From Sinomicrobium soli (GTDB taxonomy: Bacteria; Bacteroidota; Bacteroidia; Flavobacteriales; Flavobacteriaceae), in the NCBI RefSeq assembly GCF_003285545.1, contig NZ_QLNV01000001.1, positions 1 to 64,000 of the forward strand: a stretch of DNA of 64,000 nt, given 5' to 3'. This document shows, one piece after another, positions 26,380 to 35,226 of the stretch (its first letter is position 1; each line of letters starts with the position of its first letter). Under the pieces are notes generated by a model. That model made no database searches and had not been told where the DNA came from. It worked only from the letters and a program-made list of their open reading frames with translations. The position numbers and the translations under genes are program-made.

Positions 26380-26408
26380 TAGACGTCCCGCTTTATAAAA
26401 AGGTTGCC
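26380..26408 (-). promoter_or_regulatory. ECF-type promoter in front of the sigma factor gene
   Basis: On the minus strand GGCAACC (26402-26408) is followed after 16 bases by CGTCTA (26380-26385). This is the form of many ECF promoters, with an AAC-containing -35 and a CGTC -10. Transcription would start close to 26373, about a dozen bases before the sigma gene ATG. There is no TAnnTTTG box in the same gap. Confidence 0.65.
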
Positions 26409-26436
26409 TGAAGGTATGTTTTTTTCTGAAGAGGTA

Positions 26437-27414
26437 TTATTTTTTACGGTCTATGACATAATTGACCATGAGTTCCAGGGACTCCTTATATTCCGAAGCA
26501 GGATAGGCATCCAGGATTTCCAGGGCTTTTTTCTGAAACTCCTTCATCTTCCGCTCCGCATATTGCAGTCCGCCCTTATCCTTTACGAAACCGATCACCT
26601 CCTTAACCCGTGCCATGTCCTTGTTGTGGTTCTTCACCGAATTGATAAGCCAGCGCTTGTCCTTTTCGTCACAGTGGTTAAGGGTATAGATCAGGGGAAG
26701 CGTCATTTTCTGTTCCTTGATATCTATTCCCGTAGGCTTTCCGATGCGTTCATCCCCGTAATCGAACAGGTCGTCCTTGATCTGAAAGGCCATTCCGATG
26801 AGTTCACCGAACTTTCTCATCCTTTCGGTTTCCTCCGACCCGGGCTTTACGGAACAGGCTCCCAGTGCGCAGCACGCTGCAATCAGGGTAGCAGTCTTCT
26901 GCCGGATGATCTCGTAATACACTTCTTCGGTAATATCGAGCTTCCGGGCTTTCTCGATCTGCAGGAGTTCTCCTTCGCTCATCTCCCTGACTGCAACGGA
27001 AATGATCTTCAGCAGATCGAAATCGTCATTGTCTATGGAGAGCAGCAACCCTTTGGAGAGCAGGTAATCCCCGACCAGTACGGCGATCTTGTTCTTCCAC
27101 AGTGCATTGAGCGAGAAAAAGCCACGCCGGCGATTGCTGTCGTCCACCACATCGTCATGTACAAGGGTGGCGGTGTGGATGAGTTCTATAACCGACGCCC
27201 CCCGGTAGGTGCGCTCATTTACCTTTCCTCCCGATACCATTTTGGCCACCAGGAACACAAACATGGGGCGCATCTGCTTTCCCTTCCGGTTTACAATATA
27301 ATAGGTTATGCGGTTAAGCAACGAGACCTTTGAAGACATGGACTCGTGGAACTTTTTCTCAAAAAGTTCCATTTCGGTATAGATAGGTTGCTTTATTCTG
27401 GCCACAGGTTTCAT
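26437..27414 (-). CDS. Polyprenyl diphosphate synthase
   Basis: A trans-prenyltransferase of 325 residues that condenses isopentenyl diphosphate onto an allylic starter. The two aspartate-rich motifs are HDDVVDD (Asp87, 88, 91, 92) and KDDLFDYG (Asp214, 215, 218), which bind magnesium and diphosphate; GKQMRP (45-50) is the substrate-binding segment. It most likely makes the long chain of menaquinone (octaprenyl or similar); chain length cannot be read safely. An ATG one codon earlier (27417) is also possible. A -7 box lies so close that the leader must be very short. Confidence 0.92.
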   Translation of the reverse strand: MKPVARIKQPIYTEMELFEKKFHESMSSKVSLLNRITYYIVNRKGKQMRPMFVFLVAKMVSGGKVNERTYRGASVIELIHTATLVHDDVVDDSNRRRGFFSLNALWKNKIAVLVGDYLLSKGLLLSIDNDDFDLLKIISVAVREMSEGELLQIEKARKLDITEEVYYEIIRQKTATLIAACCALGACSVKPGSEETERMRKFGELIGMAFQIKDDLFDYGDERIGKPTGIDIKEQKMTLPLIYTLNHCDEKDKRWLINSVKNHNKDMARVKEVIGFVKDKGGLQYAERKMKEFQKKALEILDAYPASEYKESLELMVNYVIDRKK

Positions 27415-27422
27415 CACGGCCC

Positions 27423-27430
27423 CAAAGATA
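27423..27430 (-). promoter_or_regulatory. -7 box of the polyprenyl diphosphate synthase gene
   Basis: The minus strand reads TATCTTTG, a perfect TAnnTTTG box, ending only 5 to 8 bases before the two possible ATG codons. If used, the mRNA would be leaderless or nearly so. A TTG lies about 25 bases upstream, slightly beyond the usual spacing. Confidence 0.45.
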
Positions 27431-27553
27431 TAAAAAAGCTGTAATTATACCTTAGCAATGATGCGTCCCGCACCATATTTATCCAATGGCCTGTAAATAG
27501 CTCCCTTTCGTATTGATTTGCTATCTTTAAAAACTTTTTAATCATGCTTACCC

Positions 27554-28960
27554 ATGAAAAACCACGAATACACCGGTACTCTCCTGCTATACCTCCTGCT
27601 CTGTCTTATCCTGACAGGGTGTTCATCCACAAAAAAGATAGCGACCCTGAAGCCCGAACCCGATAAAGCTGCTCCTGCGACCTATGAAAACACCCATTCG
27701 TTTATCAACCTCCCGGTCAGTATAAAACTGAAGGATGTAGAACGCATAACAAACAGTTCTTTTGAAGGGCTGATCTACGAAGATGATGATTTTAAGGAAG
27801 ACGACCTGAAAATGAAGGTGTGGAAGGAACAGGATATTTCCATAACCAACGAAAACGGAAAACTCAAGACCGTTTTACCGCTTAAGGCCCTGATACAATA
27901 TAAGTTCAGCGCCCGGAATTTCGGGCTCCCCCTCGAAGACATCAGGAATATATACCTGAACGGCACCGTTACCCTCATAAGCGATGTAGGCCTTTTCAAC
28001 TGGGAACTCCGGACCAATACAAGGTTGAAATCGCTGGTGTGGAACGAAGAGCCCACCACGAACGTCATGGGACAGAAAGTTACGGTGACCGGCCTGGTAA
28101 ACCCGGCCGTTGCCCTGTTCCGGTCGGTGATCGAAGAAAGTATAGACGGGGCCATCAGGGAGTCACTCGATTTCAAGCCGAATGTACTGGAGGCCCTGCA
28201 ACAGGTATGCACCCCTTTCCGGATGAGCGACACCTATGAAAGCTGGATGCGCATCATTCCCCGGGAACTCTACATCACCGATGCCACCCTGAAAGAGCAG
28301 GCCATCTCCTTTAAAATGGGGATGAAATGTATTATGGAAACGGTGATCGGGCAACAGCCCCCGGTGGTATTCGACAAGGAACACATCGCCCTGAAACCGG
28401 TAAAGGAGATCCCCGAATCGGTAAGTGTCAGCATTGCCGTGATATCGTCGTACAAGGATGCTTCGAGGATCATCACCAAAAACTTCAGGGGTTATGAGTT
28501 CGGGGAAGGGAAACGCAAAATATCGGTAGAGAACGTCGACATCTGGCACAAGGAAGGAAAGATCATCGTAGCGCTGGAAGTCTCGGGAAGTATTGACGGC
28601 ACCATTTACCTGGCCGGGTACCCGCAGTACAACCAGGTGACCAAAGAGATCTATTTTGACAAGCTGGACTATGTCCTGGATACCCGGAATGCCTTATTGA
28701 AATCGGCCCAGTGGCTGGCCGGGAATTACGTGCTCCGCCAGTTACAGGAAAAGTGCCGGTATTCCATAGCACCCGATCTCGCCGAAGGCCGGGAAATGAT
28801 AGCACAGTACCTCGACAACTATTCTCCCGCAAAAGGCGTTTTTGTGAACGGAGAGGTCCGGGATATCGAACTCGACCGGATGCAACTGGCCACCAATGCC
28901 ATGGTAGCACTGATAAAACTCAAGGGAACAGTGCTTGTTTCCATAGATGGCCTGGAATAG
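27554..28960 (+). CDS. DUF4403 family lipoprotein
   Basis: A 468-residue predicted lipoprotein. The signal peptide ends in LILTGC (Cys23), and the mature part matches DUF4403 across its length, starting with SFINLPVSIKLKDVERITN. Proteins of this family have repeated units that resemble lipid-binding (BPI/TULIP-like) folds; the function is not established. The gene stands alone on its strand and converges with the barrel gene at 28974, with a 13-base gap. Confidence 0.8.
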   Translation: MKNHEYTGTLLLYLLLCLILTGCSSTKKIATLKPEPDKAAPATYENTHSFINLPVSIKLKDVERITNSSFEGLIYEDDDFKEDDLKMKVWKEQDISITNENGKLKTVLPLKALIQYKFSARNFGLPLEDIRNIYLNGTVTLISDVGLFNWELRTNTRLKSLVWNEEPTTNVMGQKVTVTGLVNPAVALFRSVIEESIDGAIRESLDFKPNVLEALQQVCTPFRMSDTYESWMRIIPRELYITDATLKEQAISFKMGMKCIMETVIGQQPPVVFDKEHIALKPVKEIPESVSVSIAVISSYKDASRIITKNFRGYEFGEGKRKISVENVDIWHKEGKIIVALEVSGSIDGTIYLAGYPQYNQVTKEIYFDKLDYVLDTRNALLKSAQWLAGNYVLRQLQEKCRYSIAPDLAEGREMIAQYLDNYSPAKGVFVNGEVRDIELDRMQLATNAMVALIKLKGTVLVSIDGLE

Positions 28961-28973
28961 ACCACTCCCCCGG

Positions 28974-30761
28974 CTACATATCGAATTTAAAAGTAACCCC
29001 ACCAAGGACCTGGAAGCCCTGTACCTGGTAGTTCATCCAGCGTGTGTACCGGTTATTGGCTATATTATTGGCCTTGGCAAACAGGGATACCTGGTCGTTA
29101 AACCTGTACCCCAGACGGAGGTTAATGTCAAAATAACTGTCGAGGTCCACGATTTCCGAAGTTAAGGGAGTAGTACCGGCACCCATGTGCGTATACAGGT
29201 CCTTTCGCTTCCCTACGAAAAACATATTGGCCCCGGCAGACCAGTGCTCCCCGATCTGGTAATCCCCGAAAAACGACCCTCTTACCACGGGAAGGTTCCA
29301 GGCTTCTTCCTGTTCGTCCGTATCGTACCCCGAAACTTCCGCATTGACCCCGAGGGTGAGGCCCCTGCTGATATCGGCATGCAGTTCCCCGAAAGCGGAA
29401 AAGGTAGTCACATCGTCATATACCACCCCGAACGAATTCCCGTACATATATCCCTCGTTATCCGCCGTACCGGAAATCACCGGGTTTGCAAGGTATAGGG
29501 GTTTATTATTCTCGGCCCTATAAGATGCCTTTACATTATAGCCCACGGTAGAGGACAGCTTTCCCTTCATTCCCAGAAAGGCATCGTATTGACGGTCTGT
29601 AGGGGTTATTCCAAGTGAAGGAGCCACAAAGAGGTTCTCCTGCGCCAGGTCGTGGTACGAATTCTGGTCGAGTCCGCCCTTCACCCCTCCGTAAACCGTA
29701 ACGTATTCTTCCACCAGGCGGTAAGAAGCATCGATCCGGGGGTAGATATAGACATCATTATCACTGTTCTCGATATCCATTCCGTAGAACACGGAAGCCC
29801 CGAGATTAATGGTATAATCATCTCCTCCAAGTACAAAATTGGGATTGATCCCCAGTAACAGGCTACCGTATTTCATTTTTTCCCCGCTGTAGTATTCATG
29901 CCTGAATTCCCCGCCCACATAGTCTGCGGTAATATGAGTGGTCACACTCTGTTCATCAGAGATGGGAAATTCGAAGGAAGGCTTGAATACCAGGCGGTTT
30001 TCCCCGGAGCTCTCGGCATCCCAGAAACGCTTATACGACACTTCCCCTCCGGTAAAGACCGATTCCTCTACGGCTTCGAGCTGTCCGCCTACCGACGCCG
30101 TGTAATAGGTAAGGCGTTCGTCTATACTCCTGATCACAGGCAAATCAAATCCGGCTTGCTCCGGCAGGCCATACCAGTTGTATATCTGGTGGTGAAACCC
30201 GGCATTGATCCCCCAGCGGTAAAAGCGACCGGCATTGTTATACGATGCCTTCAGATGGGTGTCGAAGAATTTGGTATCCAGTTCGGTCTCGTCCAGCTGT
30301 GCCAGGGACGAGTGATGGTTCAGCCCTATATCGAACGACTGGTCTCTGCTGATCTCCCGGCTGGTATAGAAATCCAGCAGGGCGGTGCTGTAATTTCCCA
30401 GTCCGAGGGATACGTAGCTGTTGTACAGCATTTCCCTTTTTCTTTTTTCCACTACGGCGGCCTTCCCCTTTTCGGGAACAAAAGTCGATGCCACGGGCAC
30501 CGAGAATATACTGTAGTTTATCTCTTTTTTCTGCAACAGCACGGAGTCTTCCAGTACAGGGTCTTCCCTCACCTTAAAGGCATCGGGTATACTGGCCTTG
30601 TAAGGCTTTATGACATTGACCGTTTCCGTACCTATATCTTCCTTTTCCTGTGCAGACATTCCCGCGGTGACACACATCATTGCCGCGAAAAGGCATAAAG
30701 GCATAAATGCGGCAAGGATATCTCTGTATTGTTTCCCGGTATTTTCAGATTTATGATACAT
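28974..30761 (-). CDS. TonB-dependent-receptor-like outer-membrane barrel without plug
   Basis: A 595-residue outer-membrane protein with an N-terminal signal (cleavage likely after AGMSA, near residue 37) and a barrel with many alternating strands that ends in VTFKFDM, a normal barrel terminus. Its last third (DLDSYFDINLRLGYRFNDQVSLFAKANNIANNRY) is very like the end of TonB-dependent receptors, but there is no plug domain: only about 80 residues lie before the first strands. It follows the large TPR gene by 17 bases and must share its transcript, so the two proteins probably work together. Substrate unknown. Confidence 0.75.
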   Translation of the reverse strand: MYHKSENTGKQYRDILAAFMPLCLFAAMMCVTAGMSAQEKEDIGTETVNVIKPYKASIPDAFKVREDPVLEDSVLLQKKEINYSIFSVPVASTFVPEKGKAAVVEKRKREMLYNSYVSLGLGNYSTALLDFYTSREISRDQSFDIGLNHHSSLAQLDETELDTKFFDTHLKASYNNAGRFYRWGINAGFHHQIYNWYGLPEQAGFDLPVIRSIDERLTYYTASVGGQLEAVEESVFTGGEVSYKRFWDAESSGENRLVFKPSFEFPISDEQSVTTHITADYVGGEFRHEYYSGEKMKYGSLLLGINPNFVLGGDDYTINLGASVFYGMDIENSDNDVYIYPRIDASYRLVEEYVTVYGGVKGGLDQNSYHDLAQENLFVAPSLGITPTDRQYDAFLGMKGKLSSTVGYNVKASYRAENNKPLYLANPVISGTADNEGYMYGNSFGVVYDDVTTFSAFGELHADISRGLTLGVNAEVSGYDTDEQEEAWNLPVVRGSFFGDYQIGEHWSAGANMFFVGKRKDLYTHMGAGTTPLTSEIVDLDSYFDINLRLGYRFNDQVSLFAKANNIANNRYTRWMNYQVQGFQVLGGVTFKFDM

Positions 30762-30778
30762 TATTCAGGTATGGGATT

Positions 30779-33700
30779 TTAGTTATTATTCGGATTCACT
30801 GAAGAATTCGTCTTGGCCTCTTCAGCCTTGATGCGGGCGAGTTCGTTACGCGCCTCTTCCACCACTTCGGGATAGTCCCCGAAACTGCTGATCAGGTTAT
30901 CGAGAATATAGGTAGCCTGAAAGGCATCGTCCATGGCATAAAAATTCCTGGCCATCAGCAGCAGCCCTTTCGCCCCGAATTCCTTATACCCCGAATACTC
31001 CCCGGCCAGTTGCTGTACACTCTCGTTAGAGGCTTCATAATCCCCTTCCTTATTTTTAAAGTACGCATCGTAATAGAGGGCTTCGGCAGCCAGCGCACCG
31101 GTCGCCGTTCCGGCCAGTGCTTCATAAGCCGATTTTGCAGTAGCATCGTCCCCCGCCGCGACGGCAGACCGGGCAATGATCGTATTGGCATCCCTTCTGA
31201 TCCTCTGGTCGGTACTTTCCTGCTCCAGCAGTTCCCTGGCATAAGTGACCGCTTCCATATGGTTCCCCTGCTCGTAGTTTACCTTCATCAGGTTTGATTT
31301 GGCAAAGAGGACATTCTGGGGAGACCCCGCTTCTTTTTCCAGCCTGGAAAGTACCGGCAGGGCCTTCTCATCATTTTTTTCGTCGAGGTACAGCTGTCCG
31401 AGGCGCACCAGGGCCTGTTCCGTAAATTCGTTTCTCCCTCCCTCTGCGACCTTTTCATAATGAGGTACCGCCTTAACCGTTTCTTCCCTGGCATCATAAG
31501 ATTGCGCCGTATAGAAATGGGCCTCGTTCGCATGTATTCCCCTGGGGAATTTCTCCAGGTAGCCCTCAAATCCCTTTATGGCTTCCTCCGGGTTGTTCTG
31601 TGCATACTGCCGCTCTGCCGATTCGAAGGTTGCATGGTCCAGTTCGGCATCGGTTACTTCCACAAAATCCAGTCCTTTCACCCAACTGGCATACGCATCG
31701 ACCTGCCCCATATCCATATAGATCAATTTGGCTGTAGATACGGCCTGCATGGCCTCGGAAGTCTCCGGGAAATAATCGGCTACGCCGCGGAATTTTTCCA
31801 GGGCCTTTTCATTTTCTCCGGCATTGTAATACACCAGCCCTTCACGTAACATGGCCTTGGCCACAAACGGGCTCATGGGATATTCCCCGACCAGGCGCTG
31901 GTACATCCCGGTAGCATCGGCAGACCTGTTCTGCGCTACATAAGTATTCCCCAGTTCGTACATCGCATCATCGCGAAGGCCGGAATCCGGGAACTCCCGG
32001 ATAAAGGCATTGAGCGCCTCCACTTTCTGCGGAACGCGGTCTACGAAACCATAACTGATGGCTTTCTGAAACGAGGCATAATCCTCATGGCCCTCACGCA
32101 TCGCAATGGCATTGTTATACGCTTCCATCGCCGGCCAGTATTTTGAAGTCGCAAAATAACTGTCTCCCAGCCTTATCCAGGCATCGTTCAGCCTTTCGCG
32201 GTCTTCCAGACTGCTCTCGCTATCGGTAAACTTTTTAAAATGCGCAACGGCATTACCGTAATCCTTCTGCTTGAAAGCGGCATATCCCAGCTGATAATCC
32301 GCCTTGTAGAATTCAGGGGTCCTGTAGGCCCTGGGCTCTCTCAGGAAATCCCCGAAATACTCCGCGGCCTCTTCATAATGTTGCTGGCGGTATGCCGTTT
32401 CTCCCCTCCAGTAAATGGCCCTTGCCGTATATTCTTCATCTTCCGGTTCGGCTATGGCCTTGTCAAAATACGATGCGCTCTCCCCGAACTTGCCATCCCG
32501 GAACAATTCGACCCCGCGGAAAAAAGCCACTTTCTGGTATACTTCCCTGTTGCCGTAACTGTTGTTCTTCTGAAGGAGCTCCAGGGCCGCATCGTAATTC
32601 TTCGACGTCACATAGGAGTCGACCAGAAGCGCTTCCACCTCCTGGCGGTATCCCGATTCCGGGTATTTCTCTACAAAGGAGTGCAGCACTTCGGGAACAC
32701 TTTGATACGGGTTTCCGATATCATAGCTCAGCCTGGCATAATTGAGTAATGCATCTTCCCTGATCTCTGCGTTAAAATCCATTTCCGAGGCATTCCGGAA
32801 CGCATTGAGCGCCTGCTGTTTCCTGTTTCCCTTAAGGTAGCACTCCGCCAGGTGATAATAGGCGTTCTGCGCTACAAAATCGTTCCCCCCGATGATCCTG
32901 TTGAACTGCCCTATGGCTTTCTCGTAATCACCCTGCTTGTAGTAGGCATAGCCCAGCTGGTAAAAATCGGTATTGTTCCACTTGCCTTTTTTTCCTTTAT
33001 ATTCTTTCAGATAAGGTATGGCTGCCTCATACTCCCTGAGGTTAAAATAGCTTTCCCCAATGATCTTGTTGAGCTCCGATATCTCGGCAGGCTTCGACTT
33101 GGGAAGCTGCTCCCTGGCAAGGTCTATGGCTTCTTCAAACTTTCCGGCCTTAAAACTCATATCTGCCTGGTAATACGACAGGTTCCTGTTGAGCTCCCTG
33201 TTGTCGGAAACCTGGTCAAAATAAGCCGTCGCCTCATTGTAATCATCACCTTCATAAGCCATATACCCCAGGTAATACTTGGCCCTGTCCCCGTATTCTT
33301 CCGAAGAAGCCACGCGATTGAAATAGGTTTTGGCATCGGCAGGCCGTTTTACGGCAAACAGGGCATATCCCTTTTTAAAGGTAAAGGCATCTTCTTCTCC
33401 CGTGCCCAGGCCCTGTGCTTCAGCCTTGTCATACCATTTGAGGGCCTGCGGATATTTTCCGTGGGAAAAATAATAATCCCCCGCATCGATATATGCCGTA
33501 TTCCTCTTGGTAGAGGTCGGATAGTCTTCTACAAAATTCTCCATGAGTTTTTCCGCCCCGGCCTGTTGCAACCTTATGGCACTGCTGGCCGTATAATACG
33601 CACTGTTGGCGGCCAGCTCTTCGTCACGGGTGCTCAGCCTGACCTTTTCAAAGATACGCTGTGCGGCGCCGTACTGCTTGTTGTGGTAAAGCTCCAGCGC

Positions 33701-33808
33701 TTTTTCATAATCCTTATCGGTATAGGTGTACACTTCAGACAGCTGTGCTGTGGCCGTCCATAGAAAACAGCAACTGGCAACAAGCGGAATAACCCTTATA
33801 TATCGCAT
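30779..33808 (-). CDS. Large tetratricopeptide repeat protein, exported
   Basis: A 1009-residue protein built almost wholly of TPR units (for example EKALELYHNKQYGAAQRIFEKV and GNYFYF-like ALKWYDKAEAQG), with more than 20 helical pairs. The export signal MRYIRVIPLVASCCFLWTATA can be cut by signal peptidase I after TATA; VASC inside it also looks like a lipobox, so lipidation is possible. The frame is open to 33976, but a TATCTTTG box at 33830-33837 lies inside that part, so ATG 33808 is the real start. It sits before the plug-less barrel gene. It is probably a periplasmic or outer-membrane scaffold. Confidence 0.85.
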   Translation of the reverse strand: MRYIRVIPLVASCCFLWTATAQLSEVYTYTDKDYEKALELYHNKQYGAAQRIFEKVRLSTRDEELAANSAYYTASSAIRLQQAGAEKLMENFVEDYPTSTKRNTAYIDAGDYYFSHGKYPQALKWYDKAEAQGLGTGEEDAFTFKKGYALFAVKRPADAKTYFNRVASSEEYGDRAKYYLGYMAYEGDDYNEATAYFDQVSDNRELNRNLSYYQADMSFKAGKFEEAIDLAREQLPKSKPAEISELNKIIGESYFNLREYEAAIPYLKEYKGKKGKWNNTDFYQLGYAYYKQGDYEKAIGQFNRIIGGNDFVAQNAYYHLAECYLKGNRKQQALNAFRNASEMDFNAEIREDALLNYARLSYDIGNPYQSVPEVLHSFVEKYPESGYRQEVEALLVDSYVTSKNYDAALELLQKNNSYGNREVYQKVAFFRGVELFRDGKFGESASYFDKAIAEPEDEEYTARAIYWRGETAYRQQHYEEAAEYFGDFLREPRAYRTPEFYKADYQLGYAAFKQKDYGNAVAHFKKFTDSESSLEDRERLNDAWIRLGDSYFATSKYWPAMEAYNNAIAMREGHEDYASFQKAISYGFVDRVPQKVEALNAFIREFPDSGLRDDAMYELGNTYVAQNRSADATGMYQRLVGEYPMSPFVAKAMLREGLVYYNAGENEKALEKFRGVADYFPETSEAMQAVSTAKLIYMDMGQVDAYASWVKGLDFVEVTDAELDHATFESAERQYAQNNPEEAIKGFEGYLEKFPRGIHANEAHFYTAQSYDAREETVKAVPHYEKVAEGGRNEFTEQALVRLGQLYLDEKNDEKALPVLSRLEKEAGSPQNVLFAKSNLMKVNYEQGNHMEAVTYARELLEQESTDQRIRRDANTIIARSAVAAGDDATAKSAYEALAGTATGALAAEALYYDAYFKNKEGDYEASNESVQQLAGEYSGYKEFGAKGLLLMARNFYAMDDAFQATYILDNLISSFGDYPEVVEEARNELARIKAEEAKTNSSVNPNNN

Positions 33809-33829
33809 AAAACAAATTTTTTCTTCAAC

Positions 33830-33837
33830 CAAAGATA
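33830..33837 (-). promoter_or_regulatory. -7 box of the TPR-barrel operon
   Basis: TATCTTTG on the minus strand, a perfect TAnnTTTG box, lies 22 bases before ATG 33808. It decides the start of the TPR gene, because the upstream in-frame ATG at 33976 would not be on the mRNA. No good -33 TTG is seen at the normal distance. Confidence 0.5.
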
Positions 33838-34050
33838 ACCCAATATACAACCTATAACGCAGCTTTCGGATGATAATTATCCACAAAGGGATTAACGATA
33901 TAAAAAAGGGCATAGCTCCCTGTCTTACCGCGAAAATGCTCCCGGAACACGCCTGCGGCCTTTCCCGGCAGGCCAAAAGAATTTAACACCCCGCTTTGCT
34001 GCAGGGACCCCTAACTTTTATTATTTTTACCCTTGTATAAAAGCCCGAAC

Positions 34051-34734
34051 ATGTCAAACACTATTGTAGAACTCCGCGACGTAGCCATTTATCAAAGAGA
34101 GAGCCTGGTTTTAAGTGAGATCAATCTAAGCATTAACCAGGGAGAGTTTGTCTACCTCATCGGAAAGACCGGCAGCGGTAAGAGCAGTTTTATGAAAACG
34201 CTTTACGGCGACCTTCCCCTGACCCAGGGCTCAGGCATGGTCACCGACTTCGACCTGAGAACACTGAAAGAAAAGGACATCCCCTTTCTCCGTCGCAAGC
34301 TCGGTATTGTTTTTCAGGATTTCAACCTGCTTCCGGACCGCACGGTAAACGACAACCTGCTGTTCGTACTGCACGCCACCGGCTGGAAAGACAAGGACAA
34401 GATCGTAGCGCGTATAGAAGATGTTCTCGGACGTGTCGGCATGAAAACCAAAGGGTTCAAATTCCCGCATCAGCTCTCGGGAGGGGAACAGCAACGTGTA
34501 GCCATAGCCCGCGCCCTGTTGAATGACCCCGAGCTCATACTCGCCGACGAACCTACCGGAAACCTGGACCCCCAGACCAGTGTCGAGGTGATGAAGGTGT
34601 TACAGGAGATCAACCAGAATGGCCGTACCATACTCATGGCCACCCACGACTATGCCCTGTTGCTCAAATTCCCCTCCAAGACCCTGAAATGCGATGGCAG
34701 CAAGGTCTTTGAAGTGGTACAGAAGAATGTCTGA
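34051..34734 (+). CDS. ftsE: FtsE-type ABC transporter ATP-binding protein
   Basis: A 227-residue ABC ATPase with Walker [10 protein letters not shown] (38-46), signature [15 protein letters not shown], and Walker [11 protein letters not shown]. The sequence ([42 protein letters not shown]) fits flavobacterial FtsE, which with FtsX controls peptidoglycan hydrolases at the septum. No ftsX gene lies beside it, so the partner must be encoded elsewhere. The frame also has a TTG at 34033; ATG 34051 is preferred. It converges on tssD, 14 bases away. Confidence 0.8.
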   Translation: MSNTIVELRDVAIYQRESLVLSEINLSINQGEFVYLIGKTGSGKSSFMKTLYGDLPLTQGSGMVTDFDLRTLKEKDIPFLRRKLGIVFQDFNLLPDRTVNDNLLFVLHATGWKDKDKIVARIEDVLGRVGMKTKGFKFPHQLSGGEQQRVAIARALLNDPELILADEPTGNLDPQTSVEVMKVLQEINQNGRTILMATHDYALLLKFPSKTLKCDGSKVFEVVQKNV

Positions 34735-34748
34735 AACTACAGGGCTGC

Positions 34749-35135
34749 TTATACCCACTGGTTTTCATGAACACCGCCCCCGCAGGACAATTCCCGGCAG
34801 GAAATGGTAAATGTTTCCGTTAAAGGGTTGTATCCCGAAGACTCAAAGTTTTCCCGGTATTTGACCAGGTAGCCTTCGGTAAAATTCACTTCTTTCAGCT
34901 TGGCATCCGTGTTGCGCTTTATAAAGGTTATGGTCCCGTTCTTGCGCTCAAAATTGTTGGTCATCCATTCAAAAAAGAAAGAATCTCCCGTAGACTCTAC
35001 CGTAATATTAATTCTCCCCCCTCTTGTTACGGACGAAGGACGACCCGTGGCATCAACTTCCTGTGCCAGGTCGTAATTGACGCTTAAGATATTTACCTTC
35101 TTACCGCCAACACTTAAAACCGCCTTGAATGACAT
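34749..35135 (-). CDS. tssD: Type VI secretion tube protein TssD (Hcp), orphan
   Basis: A 128-residue protein of the Bacteroidetes TssD/Hcp family (MSFKAVLSVGGKKVNILSVNYDLAQEVDATGRPSS is shortened here to its key parts: the SFKA start, the Y-x-L-x-Q strand and the GRP-S-x-x-RGG turn). Hcp forms the inner tube of type VI secretion systems and is also exported. No other T6SS gene (sheath, baseplate, VgrG, ClpV) is in the window, so this is an orphan copy. It could be an extra tube subunit, an effector carrier, or a remnant used otherwise. Confidence 0.82.
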   Translation of the reverse strand: MSFKAVLSVGGKKVNILSVNYDLAQEVDATGRPSSVTRGGRINITVESTGDSFFFEWMTNNFERKNGTITFIKRNTDAKLKEVNFTEGYLVKYRENFESSGYNPLTETFTISCRELSCGGGVHENQWV

Positions 35136-35226
35136 ATGTACAAAATAAGATTTAACAAAATAAAATATCAGATCAGTCAGAATACAGCCTGCAATATATT
35201 AAAGAAGGCGCTATTCTACAACAGCA

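Noticed and set aside
30779-33808. Identification of the TPR protein as the gliding protein SprE/PorW
   Set aside because: SprE is a lipoprotein of a different length and context. Here the signal mostly favours signal peptidase I, and no other spr/por gene is near, so no name is given.
33809-33976. Longer N-terminus of the TPR protein
   Set aside because: It would place a hydrophobic stretch and a TATCTTTG promoter box before a perfect signal peptide; ATG 33808 explains all.
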